Source: SIG603 sp964370775
GTDB taxonomy: Bacteria > Bacillota > Clostridia > Oscillospirales > Acutalibacteraceae
NCBI GenBank assembly: GCA_964370775.1
Contig: CAYJKT010000001.1
Coordinates: 62,001-126,000, forward strand
DNA: 64,000 nt
Direction of reading: 5' to 3'
The position numbers and the translations under genes are program-made. Numbering within the stretch: the first letter of the stretch is position 1; every line of letters begins with the position of its first letter. Positions 26,023-34,163 of this stretch are shown here, one piece after another. Below the pieces are notes generated by a model. The model had not been told where the DNA came from. It saw nothing but the letters and a program-made list of their open reading frames with translations, and ran no database searches.

Positions 26023-27747
26023 ATGCAAAGACTAAAGAAAATTCTTGCGACACTAATCGCAGCAGCAATGTTAGTATCATCTTTTGCTGCTTGTGCACCA
26101 GAGGCTACCGAAGAAACAAACAGTTCTACTGAATCATCTACTACTGAGAGTAGTTCAGACGAGGGTTCAGAAGAAGAAGCTTCAGCTAATGCTGAGGTAG
26201 TTGGAAACACTTATGTAACAGGTTTACCAATAGCTGTAGAGCCAATTTCATACACTGTGTTTAACCAAAAATCTACTAGTGACTATTCTGGTGGACAAAA
26301 CGACAAAGAAATTATGCAACTTTCAACAGAGGGTACAAATGTTTCTATCGAATTTACAGAGACAACACAAGCTGCCTTTGCTGAAACACTAAGCTTAATG
26401 CTTGCAACTGGTGACGGTTTGCCAGATGCTATACACACAGCTTCAATGTCAGAAGCTCAAGTTACACAAAACTTAAGCAAATTTTGGGTTTTAACAGAAG
26501 AAAACCTAAGAACATTTGCACCTAACATTACTACTCAATTAGAAGCTAATGTTGAAGGTGGTTTAACTACTCTTGAAAAAGCTGACGGTAATATTTACTC
26601 TTTACCTGTTGGTGCATGGTCTGAATATGGTAGACAACATAACGAGATTGTTTATCTAAGAAAAGAATGGGTTGACGCTTTAGGTATGGAAGTACCGTCA
26701 ACTATGGAAGAATTATATGAGCTTTTGGTTGCTTTCAAAAATGATGACCCAAATGGCAACGGAGAAGCTGACGAAATTCCTTACATATTCCAAAACAGCA
26801 ACTGGTTATCTAAATTAGTTAACATGGCTGGCCCTTGGGGAATTGCAGGAAGAAACTTAAACAACGACCAATGGTTTGGTAGAGTTGAAGATGGCGAGTA
26901 TATCTTAAACATCACAGACCAAAGATTTTACGATTTCTTAGCAGAAATGAATAGATGGAGCGAAGCTGGTTTGATGAACCAAGACGGCTTCTCAATTGAG
27001 GGCTCTGCATTTAACTCAATTGTTCAACAAGAAATTCAAGGTATGTATGGCACATGGGCACCTCCTGTTGAAGAATGGGAATCTGGTGTTTGGACAAACC
27101 TACCTGTGCTATCAGTAGAGGGATATGAAGGACAAGAATTAAAAGCTGGCGAAGTTAACTTTAGATCAGCTGCTATGAACGGATTTACAATTACTTCAGC
27201 TTGTGAAGAGCCAGAAGGTTTACTTCGTTGGTGGGATAATGTTCACTCAGAAACAGAGTGGAAACTTATTTCAAGAGATGGCCCAGAAGATTTAGCATGG
27301 GAATATGGTGAAGACGGTACTGCGTATGTAAAAACTGTTGACCCAATGCCTGCCGGTCTTTCAACTGAATCAGATGTTCACTATACTTACGGCTGGCGTG
27401 GCTGGTGTGCTTTATTATTCCCAGGTGAAGCAGCTATTCCAAACCCAGATACAATGTCATCTGACGGTATTAGATACGAAGTTGGCCCTTATTATGAAGA
27501 TTATTTTGCAGAGGAGCTTATTCCTGTAACTGCTCACCCAGTAGAAGCAGCAGACGACTTTGCTTTAACAAAATCTGAGATAGAAAATGCAGTTCAAACA
27601 TTCATGGCATCTAGTGTTGTTGAGGGTATCTCTGAGGAAAGCTGGAACGAATATATAGCTAACTTAGAAGCACTAGGACTAGCAGATTGGGTTACTTACT
27701 ATCAATGCTATGTAAGTGGTGACTGGACAGCATGGGATAACAGATAA
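26023..27747 (+). CDS. ABC receptor lipoprotein 1 of the second sugar locus
   Basis: A 574-aa extracellular solute-binding lipoprotein with signal peptide and lipobox SSFAAC (Cys24), then a Ser/Thr/Glu-rich linker to about residue 60. It has the calcium-loop-like NDDPNGNGEADEIP and the conserved GRNLNNDQW. It is clearly homologous along its full length to the next two proteins but is the most divergent of the three. It belongs with the LplB/YtcP permeases just upstream. Its ribosome binding site is AAAGGA. The ligand is unknown; the downstream GH2, sulfatase and FucU genes suggest host-type galacto-, sulfo- or fuco-glycans. Confidence 0.92.
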   Translation: MQRLKKILATLIAAAMLVSSFAACAPEATEETNSSTESSTTESSSDEGSEEEASANAEVVGNTYVTGLPIAVEPISYTVFNQKSTSDYSGGQNDKEIMQLSTEGTNVSIEFTETTQAAFAETLSLMLATGDGLPDAIHTASMSEAQVTQNLSKFWVLTEENLRTFAPNITTQLEANVEGGLTTLEKADGNIYSLPVGAWSEYGRQHNEIVYLRKEWVDALGMEVPSTMEELYELLVAFKNDDPNGNGEADEIPYIFQNSNWLSKLVNMAGPWGIAGRNLNNDQWFGRVEDGEYILNITDQRFYDFLAEMNRWSEAGLMNQDGFSIEGSAFNSIVQQEIQGMYGTWAPPVEEWESGVWTNLPVLSVEGYEGQELKAGEVNFRSAAMNGFTITSACEEPEGLLRWWDNVHSETEWKLISRDGPEDLAWEYGEDGTAYVKTVDPMPAGLSTESDVHYTYGWRGWCALLFPGEAAIPNPDTMSSDGIRYEVGPYYEDYFAEELIPVTAHPVEAADDFALTKSEIENAVQTFMASSVVEGISEESWNEYIANLEALGLADWVTYYQCYVSGDWTAWDNR

Positions 27748-27801
27748 TAATATTTACCTAAAATGCCTTAGGGTATAATAAATAGAAAGGAAGAAAAAAA
27801 T

Positions 27802-29526
27802 ATGCAAAGACTAAAAAGAATCATAGCAACACTTATCACAGCGGCTCTTTTAGTATCTTCATTTGCTGCTTGCTCTACAGACACTGCTGAGAGCTCAGGC
27901 ACAGCATCAGAAGGAACTGAATCATCTGCTACAGAGAGCGGAGAAGAGAGCGGAGAGGCAGAAGGTGGAGAAGCTGTTACTTCGGTAGGTAACACAAACA
28001 CAACTGGTTTACCAATCGCTATCGAGCCTATCTCTTATACAGTGATGAACCAAAAAACTTCATCTGACAAATCAGGTGGACAAAATGACAAAGATATTAT
28101 GACACTTTCAACCGAGGGTACAAATATCAGCATTGAGTGGACAGAGACAACAGAGGCTTCTTTCCAAGATACCCTTAACCTAATGCTTGCAACAGGCGAC
28201 GGTATGCCTGATGGTATTTTAACAGGTTCTATGTCAGAAGCTCAAGTTACTGAAAATATTCATAACTTCTATGCAATGACAGACGACACTCTAAGAACAT
28301 TTGCGCCTAACATTGTTGAGCAAATGGAAGCAAACACTGATGGTGGACTAGACGAACTAAGAAAATCTGACGGAGTTATCTACACATTGCCAGTAGGCGT
28401 GTGGTCAGAGTATGCTAACTGGGCTACTGCTATTACATACATCAGAACAGAATGGATAGATACTTTAGGTTTAGAAATGCCTTCTACTATGGAAGAATTA
28501 TATGATGTTCTAGTAGCGTTTAAAAATGACGACCCTAACGGTAATGGAACTGCAGATGAAATTCCATTCATCTTTGCTCAAAATAACTGGGCTGCAAAAA
28601 TGCAACAATTAGCTGGTTCATGGGGCATGGCTGGTAGAAACTTAAACAACGACCAATGGTATGGTAGAGTTGAAGATGGTCAATATATTTTAAATATCAA
28701 TGATCAAAGATTTTACGATTTCTTAGTAGAGATGAACAGATGGTATGAAGCTGGACTTATTAACGAAGACGGTTTCTCTATGACAGGCCCTGAGTATAAC
28801 TCATTGGTACAACAAGATGTGCATGGTATGCATGGTTCATGGGCACCAACTCCAGAAGATTGGACAAGTGGAAAATGGACAAACCTACCTGTTTTAACAG
28901 TCGAAGGTTATGAAGAAGAAGCTATGAAACCAGGCGAAATCAACTTTAGATCAGCTGGTATGAACGGTTTCTCTATCACATCAACTTGTGAAGAACCAGA
29001 AGGTTTGCTACGTTGGTGGGATCATGTTCACTCAGAAACAGAGTGGAAACTTATCGGTAGAGATGGCCCAGAGGGCATAGCATGGGAATATGGCGAAGAC
29101 GGAACAGCGTATGTAAAATCAGTTGATCCATATCCAGACGGCTTGACAAATGAGACAGAAGTACACAACACTTATGCTTGGCGTGCAGTTTCTCCAATCC
29201 TATTTGTTGGCGAAGCAGCTATTCCAAACCCAGACAATCTAAGTGCTGATGGTATCAGATACGAAGTTGGCCCTTACTACGAAGAGTTCTTCCCAGAAGA
29301 GCATATTCCTGTAACTCCAATTCCAGCTGATGCAGCAGAAGATTTTGCTTTAGCTAAATCTGAGATTGAGAACGAAGTTGAAGTTTTCTTTGCAAACAGC
29401 GTTGTTAACGGTATCACAGAAGAGAGCTGGAACGAGTACCTAGCTAACCTAGAAGCATTCGGTATAGACGAATGGGTAAGCTTCTACCAAAGCTATGTAA
29501 GCGGTGACTGGTCTGCTTGGGAATAA
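27802..29526 (+). CDS. ABC receptor lipoprotein 2 of the second sugar locus
   Basis: A 574-aa lipoprotein (lipobox SSFAAC, Cys24) that is very similar to receptor 3. The two share long identical DNA blocks near the lipobox and in the last 100 bp, pointing to recent duplication or gene conversion. Compared with receptor 1 the family core is kept (NDDPNGNGTADEIP, GRNLNNDQWYGRVEDG, CEEPEGLLRWWD). Differences cluster in the middle and near the C-terminus, where ligand contacts would be expected. It follows receptor 1 by only 54 nt and has no copy of the leader RNA. Confidence 0.92.
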   Translation: MQRLKRIIATLITAALLVSSFAACSTDTAESSGTASEGTESSATESGEESGEAEGGEAVTSVGNTNTTGLPIAIEPISYTVMNQKTSSDKSGGQNDKDIMTLSTEGTNISIEWTETTEASFQDTLNLMLATGDGMPDGILTGSMSEAQVTENIHNFYAMTDDTLRTFAPNIVEQMEANTDGGLDELRKSDGVIYTLPVGVWSEYANWATAITYIRTEWIDTLGLEMPSTMEELYDVLVAFKNDDPNGNGTADEIPFIFAQNNWAAKMQQLAGSWGMAGRNLNNDQWYGRVEDGQYILNINDQRFYDFLVEMNRWYEAGLINEDGFSMTGPEYNSLVQQDVHGMHGSWAPTPEDWTSGKWTNLPVLTVEGYEEEAMKPGEINFRSAGMNGFSITSTCEEPEGLLRWWDHVHSETEWKLIGRDGPEGIAWEYGEDGTAYVKSVDPYPDGLTNETEVHNTYAWRAVSPILFVGEAAIPNPDNLSADGIRYEVGPYYEEFFPEEHIPVTPIPADAAEDFALAKSEIENEVEVFFANSVVNGITEESWNEYLANLEAFGIDEWVSFYQSYVSGDWSAWE

Positions 29527-29563
29527 TCCCAAAAAATATTTGTTAATATTGACTTAATATATT

Positions 29564-29617
29564 GTAGGGCAAGGTTTTGACCATAACGAGATATTTATGG
29601 TTAAGACACTACCCTAC
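29564..29617 (+). repeat. GTAGGG fold-back repeat, copy B (long, divergent)
   Basis: GTAGGG at 29564-29569 pairs with CCCTAC at 29612-29617. Inside, TTGACCATAA (29577-29586) pairs with TTATGGTTAA (29595-29604, one G-U). The left end reads like the other family members, but the right end lacks CCGAA, as if two copies were joined or one decayed. It lies between receptors 2 and 3. Confidence 0.6.
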
Positions 29618-29667
29618 ATAATATTGTGTAATTCGATTTTAATTAAATAAGAAACAATTAGGTAATA

Positions 29668-29714
29668 AATATACATTCCCTGTAGGTGTATATTATAAAA
29701 CAAATTACAGACCA
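29668..29714 (+). ncRNA. Leader RNA element, copy 2 (hairpin plus loop pseudoknot)
   Basis: AATATACA (29668-29675) pairs perfectly with TGTATATT (29687-29694) around the invariant loop TTCCCTGTAGG. TTACAG (29705-29710) is complementary to CTGTAG in that loop and is followed by ACCA. Two small hairpins, GATAAT/ATTATC near 29715 and TGCC/GGCA near 29733, stand between the element and the receptor 3 start. Confidence 0.68.
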
Positions 29715-29774
29715 AGATAATTTAATTATCTAATGCCAAAAGGCAATTTATTTTCGAAAGGAAGAAATAAGACT

Positions 29775-31493
29775 ATGCAAAAACTAAAAAGAATTATAGC
29801 TACGTTAATCACAGCAGCTCTTTTAGTATCTTCATTTGCTGCGTGCTCTACAGACACTGCTGAGAGCTCAGGCACAGCATCAGAAGGAACTGAATCATCT
29901 GCAACAGATAGCGAAGGCGGAGAAGAAGAGGGTGGAGAAGCTGTTACTTCTGTGGGCAACACAAATGTATCAGGTTTACCAATTGCTATCGAGCCTATCA
30001 CTTACACAGTGATGAACCAAAAACCTTCATCAGATAAATCATCTGGTCAAAATGAAAAAGATATTATGACTCTTTCAACAGAGGGTACAAATGTAAGCAT
30101 TGAGTGGACAGAGACAACAGAGGCATCTTTCCAAGATACTCTTAACTTAACACTTGCAACAGGCGACGGTATGCCAGATGCTATCATGACAGGTTCTATG
30201 TCAGAAGCACAAGTTACTGGTAACCTTCATAACTTCTTTGCTTTAACAGATGACACATTAAGAACATTTGCTCCTAACATTGTAGAGCAAATTGAAGCAA
30301 ACACAGAAGGTGGACTAGACGAGTTAAGAAAAACTGACGGAGTTATCTATACTCTACCAGTAGGTGTTTGGTCAGAGTATGCTAACTGGGCAAGTGCTAT
30401 ACCTTACATCAGAACAGAGTGGTTAGATACTCTAGGTTTAGAAGTACCTTCTACTATCGAAGAGTTATACGATGTTCTAGTAGCATTTAAAAATGACGAC
30501 CCTAACGGTAACGGAACTGCTGATGAAATTCCTATGATTTTTGCTCAAAACAACTGGGCAGCTAAATTACAAATATTAGCTGGTTCATGGGGTATGGCTG
30601 GTAGAAACCTAAACAACGACCAATGGTATGGTAGAGTTGAAGATGGTCAATACATATTAAATATCAATGATCAAAGATTTTACGATTACTTAGTAGAGAT
30701 GAACAGATGGTATGAAGCTGGTCTTATCAATGGAGACGGTTTCTCAATGACAGGTCCTGAGTTTAACTCACTAAAACAACAAGATATTCATGGTTTAGTT
30801 GGCGATTGGACTCCTACAGTTGAAGCTTGGGAAAGTGGCGCATGGACAAACCTACCTGTATTAACAGCAGAAGGTTATGAAGATATGGCTATGAAATCAG
30901 GCGAAACTAACTTTAAATCAGTTGCTTTAAACGGTTTTGCTATCACTACTAGTTGTGAAGAGCCAGAAGGCTTACTACGTTGGTGGGATAATGTTCACTC
31001 AGACACAGAGTGGAAACTTATCTCTAGAGATGGTCCAGAAGGCATAGCATGGGAATATGGCGAAGACGGTACAGCGTATGTAAAATCAGTTGATCCACTT
31101 CCAGATGGTTTAACAACTGAGACAGAAGTACACAACACTTATGCTTGGCGTTCAGTTTCTGCTGTTCTATTCACTGGCGAATCAGCTATTCCAAACCCAG
31201 ATGTTTTAAGTGCTGACGGTATCAGATACGAAATCATTCCTCAATACGAAGAGTATTTCCCAACAGAGCACATTCCTTCTACTCCAACACCTGCAGATGC
31301 AACAGAAGATTTCGCATTAGCGAAATCTGAGATTGAAAACGAAGTTGAAGTTTTCTTTGCAAACAGCGTTGTTAACGGAATTACACAAGATAGCTGGAAC
31401 GAGTACCTAGCTAACCTAGAAGCATTCGGTATAGACGAATGGGTAAGCTTCTACCAAAGCTATGTAAGCGGTGACTGGTCTGCTTGGGAATAA
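29775..31493 (+). CDS. ABC receptor lipoprotein 3 of the second sugar locus
   Basis: A 572-aa lipoprotein with lipobox SSFAAC (Cys24 from this start), closely related to receptor 2. I chose the ATG at 29775, behind GAAAGGAAG and giving the same MQ[KR]LKRII signal peptide as its paralogue; an ATG at 29733 would add 14 atypical residues. The linker after the lipobox is shorter and richer in Glu and Gly than in receptor 2. Three tandem receptors for one permease pair suggest that the importer accepts several related glycans, each through its own binding protein; this is inference. Confidence 0.92.
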   Translation: MQKLKRIIATLITAALLVSSFAACSTDTAESSGTASEGTESSATDSEGGEEEGGEAVTSVGNTNVSGLPIAIEPITYTVMNQKPSSDKSSGQNEKDIMTLSTEGTNVSIEWTETTEASFQDTLNLTLATGDGMPDAIMTGSMSEAQVTGNLHNFFALTDDTLRTFAPNIVEQIEANTEGGLDELRKTDGVIYTLPVGVWSEYANWASAIPYIRTEWLDTLGLEVPSTIEELYDVLVAFKNDDPNGNGTADEIPMIFAQNNWAAKLQILAGSWGMAGRNLNNDQWYGRVEDGQYILNINDQRFYDYLVEMNRWYEAGLINGDGFSMTGPEFNSLKQQDIHGLVGDWTPTVEAWESGAWTNLPVLTAEGYEDMAMKSGETNFKSVALNGFAITTSCEEPEGLLRWWDNVHSDTEWKLISRDGPEGIAWEYGEDGTAYVKSVDPLPDGLTTETEVHNTYAWRSVSAVLFTGESAIPNPDVLSADGIRYEIIPQYEEYFPTEHIPSTPTPADATEDFALAKSEIENEVEVFFANSVVNGITQDSWNEYLANLEAFGIDEWVSFYQSYVSGDWSAWE

Positions 31494-31518
31494 GAATATA
31501 ACTTAATTTTATGGTATA

Positions 31519-31546
31519 GGGCTTAGAGGGGTAACCCTTTAAGTCC
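31519..31546 (+). other. Hairpin after receptor 3
   Basis: GGGCTTAGAGGG pairs with CCCTTTAAGTCC (12 bp with two G-U) around a GTAA tetraloop. No T-run follows, so it looks like a 3'-end stabiliser rather than a terminator. Confidence 0.55.
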
Positions 31547-31575
31547 ACCTCCATATCATGTGGTTAAACGATTAT

Positions 31576-31620
31576 AAATATGTTCCCTGTAGGCATATTT
31601 TGTATTTATATTACAGACCA
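31576..31620 (+). ncRNA. Leader RNA element, copy 3 (hairpin plus loop pseudoknot)
   Basis: AAATATG (31576-31582) pairs perfectly with CATATTT (31594-31600) around the invariant loop TTCCCTGTAGG. TTACAG (31611-31616) complements CTGTAG in the loop and is followed by ACCA. It lies 108 nt before the GH2 gene, and a terminator-like hairpin stands between the two. Confidence 0.68.
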
Positions 31621-31644
31621 TATTAATTATATAAAACTAGACAG

Positions 31645-31686
31645 GCGAATGGTATTACGAAATTTTTCGTCATACTTTTCGCTTTT
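31645..31686 (+). terminator. Terminator-like hairpin between leader RNA copy 3 and the GH2 gene
   Basis: GCGAA, GTAT and CGAA (31645-31662) pair with TTCG, ATAC and TTCGC (about 31666-31682), separated by small symmetric internal loops, and TTTT follows. The U-run is short, so it is a candidate attenuator rather than a sure terminator. Confidence 0.45.
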
Positions 31687-31728
31687 AATAATGTAATCGA
31701 TAAAATTAACATATAACAGGAGAAGAAA

Positions 31729-34140
31729 ATGAAAAAGGTAATTACACTTAACAAAGATTGGAAATTTTTAGAGCACGACCTAGCAAAAGACTGTTCGTTT
31801 CACCCATTTTACAGAGATGACTTTGACGATAGTGCATGGGTAAATGTAACAATTCCACACGACAACAGCATTAGAACAGAGTTCAAAGAGAGTAACTTAA
31901 GTGGTGCACGTGGAGGATACGCAAAAACTACAATGTGCTATTACAATAAATATTTTAATGTGGATAATGCCGATTTAAACAAGCGTTTTGAGCTAGAATT
32001 TGAGGGTGTATACATGAATTCTACCGTTTATGTTAACGGTGAATTTGTGGGTAAATATCCGTATGGTTACACAACTTTTTCTTACGATATAACATCTTTG
32101 GTTAAAGAGGGAAAAAATAAAATTTCTGTGTTAGTAGATAACGAGGTTCAACCTGCTTCTCGTTGGTACAGTGGTACAGGTATTTACAGACCTGTGTATT
32201 TGCATGTAACAGAAAAACTATATCTAAAAAGAGACGATTTCTACGTGACTACTCCAATTGTAGGCGAGGAGCGTTCAGTTGTTGAAGTTACAGCTAATGT
32301 ATGTAACGAGGGTAAAGAGTCAAAACATTTTGCATTAAAATTCGAGATAAAAGATAAATCTGGTAAAATCGTAGCAGAAAAAGAAGTTAAAAAATCTGTT
32401 TCTTATGGTGGTAGCAGTAGCGTTACTGTGCAAATGGATATAAATGACGTTTACCTATGGTGTAATGCTAATCCATATCTATATGATTGCAGTGTGACTG
32501 TATCAGTTGATAGCGAAAAAATGGACGAGTTAAGCCAAAAAATTGGTGTTAGAGACATTAAATTTACAGCTGATAACGGATTTATCATCAATGGTAAAAG
32601 AGAATTTTTGAAAGGTGTTTGCATACATCACGACAACGGTTGCCTAGGTGCAGCTGCTGAGAGAGACGCTTTTATCAAGAAAATCGAGATAGTAAAAGCT
32701 ATGGGTGCTAATGCTATTAGAACTTCTCACAACCCAGAAGCCCCAGAGTTTTTAGACCTCTGCGATGAATACGGAATGTACGTTATGGAGGAAGCATTTG
32801 ACGAGTGGACTCTTGGTAAAAGACCTAGAATTTTCGGCAATGTGTTTATCAGACAACCTATATATGCGTATGCTGTTCATTTTAACGAGTGGGCAGAAAA
32901 AGACCTAACAGCAATGATAAAAAGAGACAGAAACCACCCAAGTATTGTTATGTGGAGCATAGGAAATGAGATTGAAGAATTACGTCATGTTGAGGGCGAG
33001 GGATTGACTCAATTTTTGACAAACATTGTTAAAAAATATGACGAAACAAGACCTGTAACTATGGCAGCAAATGGCTTGGAAGCTATCAACAAAACTCATT
33101 CACCTGACATTGTTGATGTTTGCGGATATAACTATGCTGAAAAATTCTATGTAGCACACCATAAACAAACTCCAACAAGACCAATTATAGGTAGCGAGAC
33201 TGCATCTATTACTCCGTTTGAAAAACGTGGAGTGTATGATGAATTTATAAAAATGACAAACGAAGTTGACTATGACGAGGATGAAAACGCAGACCCAGAG
33301 CAAATGGCGTTCAACGGACCTGTTCTGCACGACACACTTTCTCGTGTAGTGCGTGGTGAGATGTCATGGAAATATCACAAGGAAAATCCGTTTGTTGCAG
33401 GTATGTTTATATGGACAGGTATTGATTATATCGGAGAGCCAACTCCTTGCACATGGCCGTCAGTTAGTTCATATTTTGCACCGATAGACAGAGCAATGCT
33501 TCCTAAAGATGCATTTTACTTCTATAAAAGTGTGTGGTCAGACGAAACAGTTCTGCACATGTTACCTCATTGGTCATTTGGCAAAGAGATGGAGGGCAAA
33601 ACCGTACCAGTATGGAGCTTTACAAACTGCGAGGAAGTAGAGCTGTTTGTAAATGGAAAATCTTATGGCAAAAAAAGAATGGACGAAACAGAGCTTTACC
33701 ACTTGATGTGGAAAGATGTTGTGTTTGAAGCTGGCGAACTTAAAGCAGTAGGATATAGAAACGGCGAAAAAGTAGAGCAAGTTATTAAAACAGCTAGAGA
33801 AGTAAGCGATTATAAATTCACAGCTGATAAAGACAGCGTAAAAGTAGACGAGCTAGTTTATGTTGACATTATTCTACTAGATAAAGACGGAAACTTTGTG
33901 CCAAACACAGACACAGAGGTTGAGTTTAACTGCTGTAACAATGCTGAACTTATAGGAATTGACAATGGTTCACCTGAATTTATAGGTTTTGTAGACAACA
34001 AATTAGAGACTTTGTCTGGCAGAGCGATTGCGGTGTTTAGAGCATTAAATGCCGGAGAAATTGAGCTAACTGCTAATGTTAAAATGACAGATGGCTCAGT
34101 TAATGAAAAGAAAATTAAAGTTGCAAGTGTAAATAAATGA
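31729..34140 (+). CDS. Glycoside hydrolase family 2 enzyme, beta-galactosidase-like
   Basis: An 803-aa cytoplasmic glycosidase. The N-terminal jelly-roll sugar-binding domain has SRWYSGTGIYRPV near 144-156. An Ig-like domain and the TIM barrel follow, with the GH2 stretch GANAIRTSHNPEAPEFLDLC. The acid/base is Glu414 in IGNEIEE and the nucleophile is Glu490 in IIGSETAS. After about residue 640 there is a DUF4982-like domain (VELFVNGKSYGKK) and then a bacterial Ig-like domain (about 710-800). There is no signal peptide, so the substrate is imported. Beta-galactosidase is the usual activity of this architecture, but beta-glucuronidase or others cannot be excluded. The ribosome binding site is AGGAGAAG. 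Confidence 0.92.
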   Translation: MKKVITLNKDWKFLEHDLAKDCSFHPFYRDDFDDSAWVNVTIPHDNSIRTEFKESNLSGARGGYAKTTMCYYNKYFNVDNADLNKRFELEFEGVYMNSTVYVNGEFVGKYPYGYTTFSYDITSLVKEGKNKISVLVDNEVQPASRWYSGTGIYRPVYLHVTEKLYLKRDDFYVTTPIVGEERSVVEVTANVCNEGKESKHFALKFEIKDKSGKIVAEKEVKKSVSYGGSSSVTVQMDINDVYLWCNANPYLYDCSVTVSVDSEKMDELSQKIGVRDIKFTADNGFIINGKREFLKGVCIHHDNGCLGAAAERDAFIKKIEIVKAMGANAIRTSHNPEAPEFLDLCDEYGMYVMEEAFDEWTLGKRPRIFGNVFIRQPIYAYAVHFNEWAEKDLTAMIKRDRNHPSIVMWSIGNEIEELRHVEGEGLTQFLTNIVKKYDETRPVTMAANGLEAINKTHSPDIVDVCGYNYAEKFYVAHHKQTPTRPIIGSETASITPFEKRGVYDEFIKMTNEVDYDEDENADPEQMAFNGPVLHDTLSRVVRGEMSWKYHKENPFVAGMFIWTGIDYIGEPTPCTWPSVSSYFAPIDRAMLPKDAFYFYKSVWSDETVLHMLPHWSFGKEMEGKTVPVWSFTNCEEVELFVNGKSYGKKRMDETELYHLMWKDVVFEAGELKAVGYRNGEKVEQVIKTAREVSDYKFTADKDSVKVDELVYVDIILLDKDGNFVPNTDTEVEFNCCNNAELIGIDNGSPEFIGFVDNKLETLSGRAIAVFRALNAGEIELTANVKMTDGSVNEKKIKVASVNK

Positions 34141-34163
34141 TTAAGATGAATAGGAGAGAGAAC

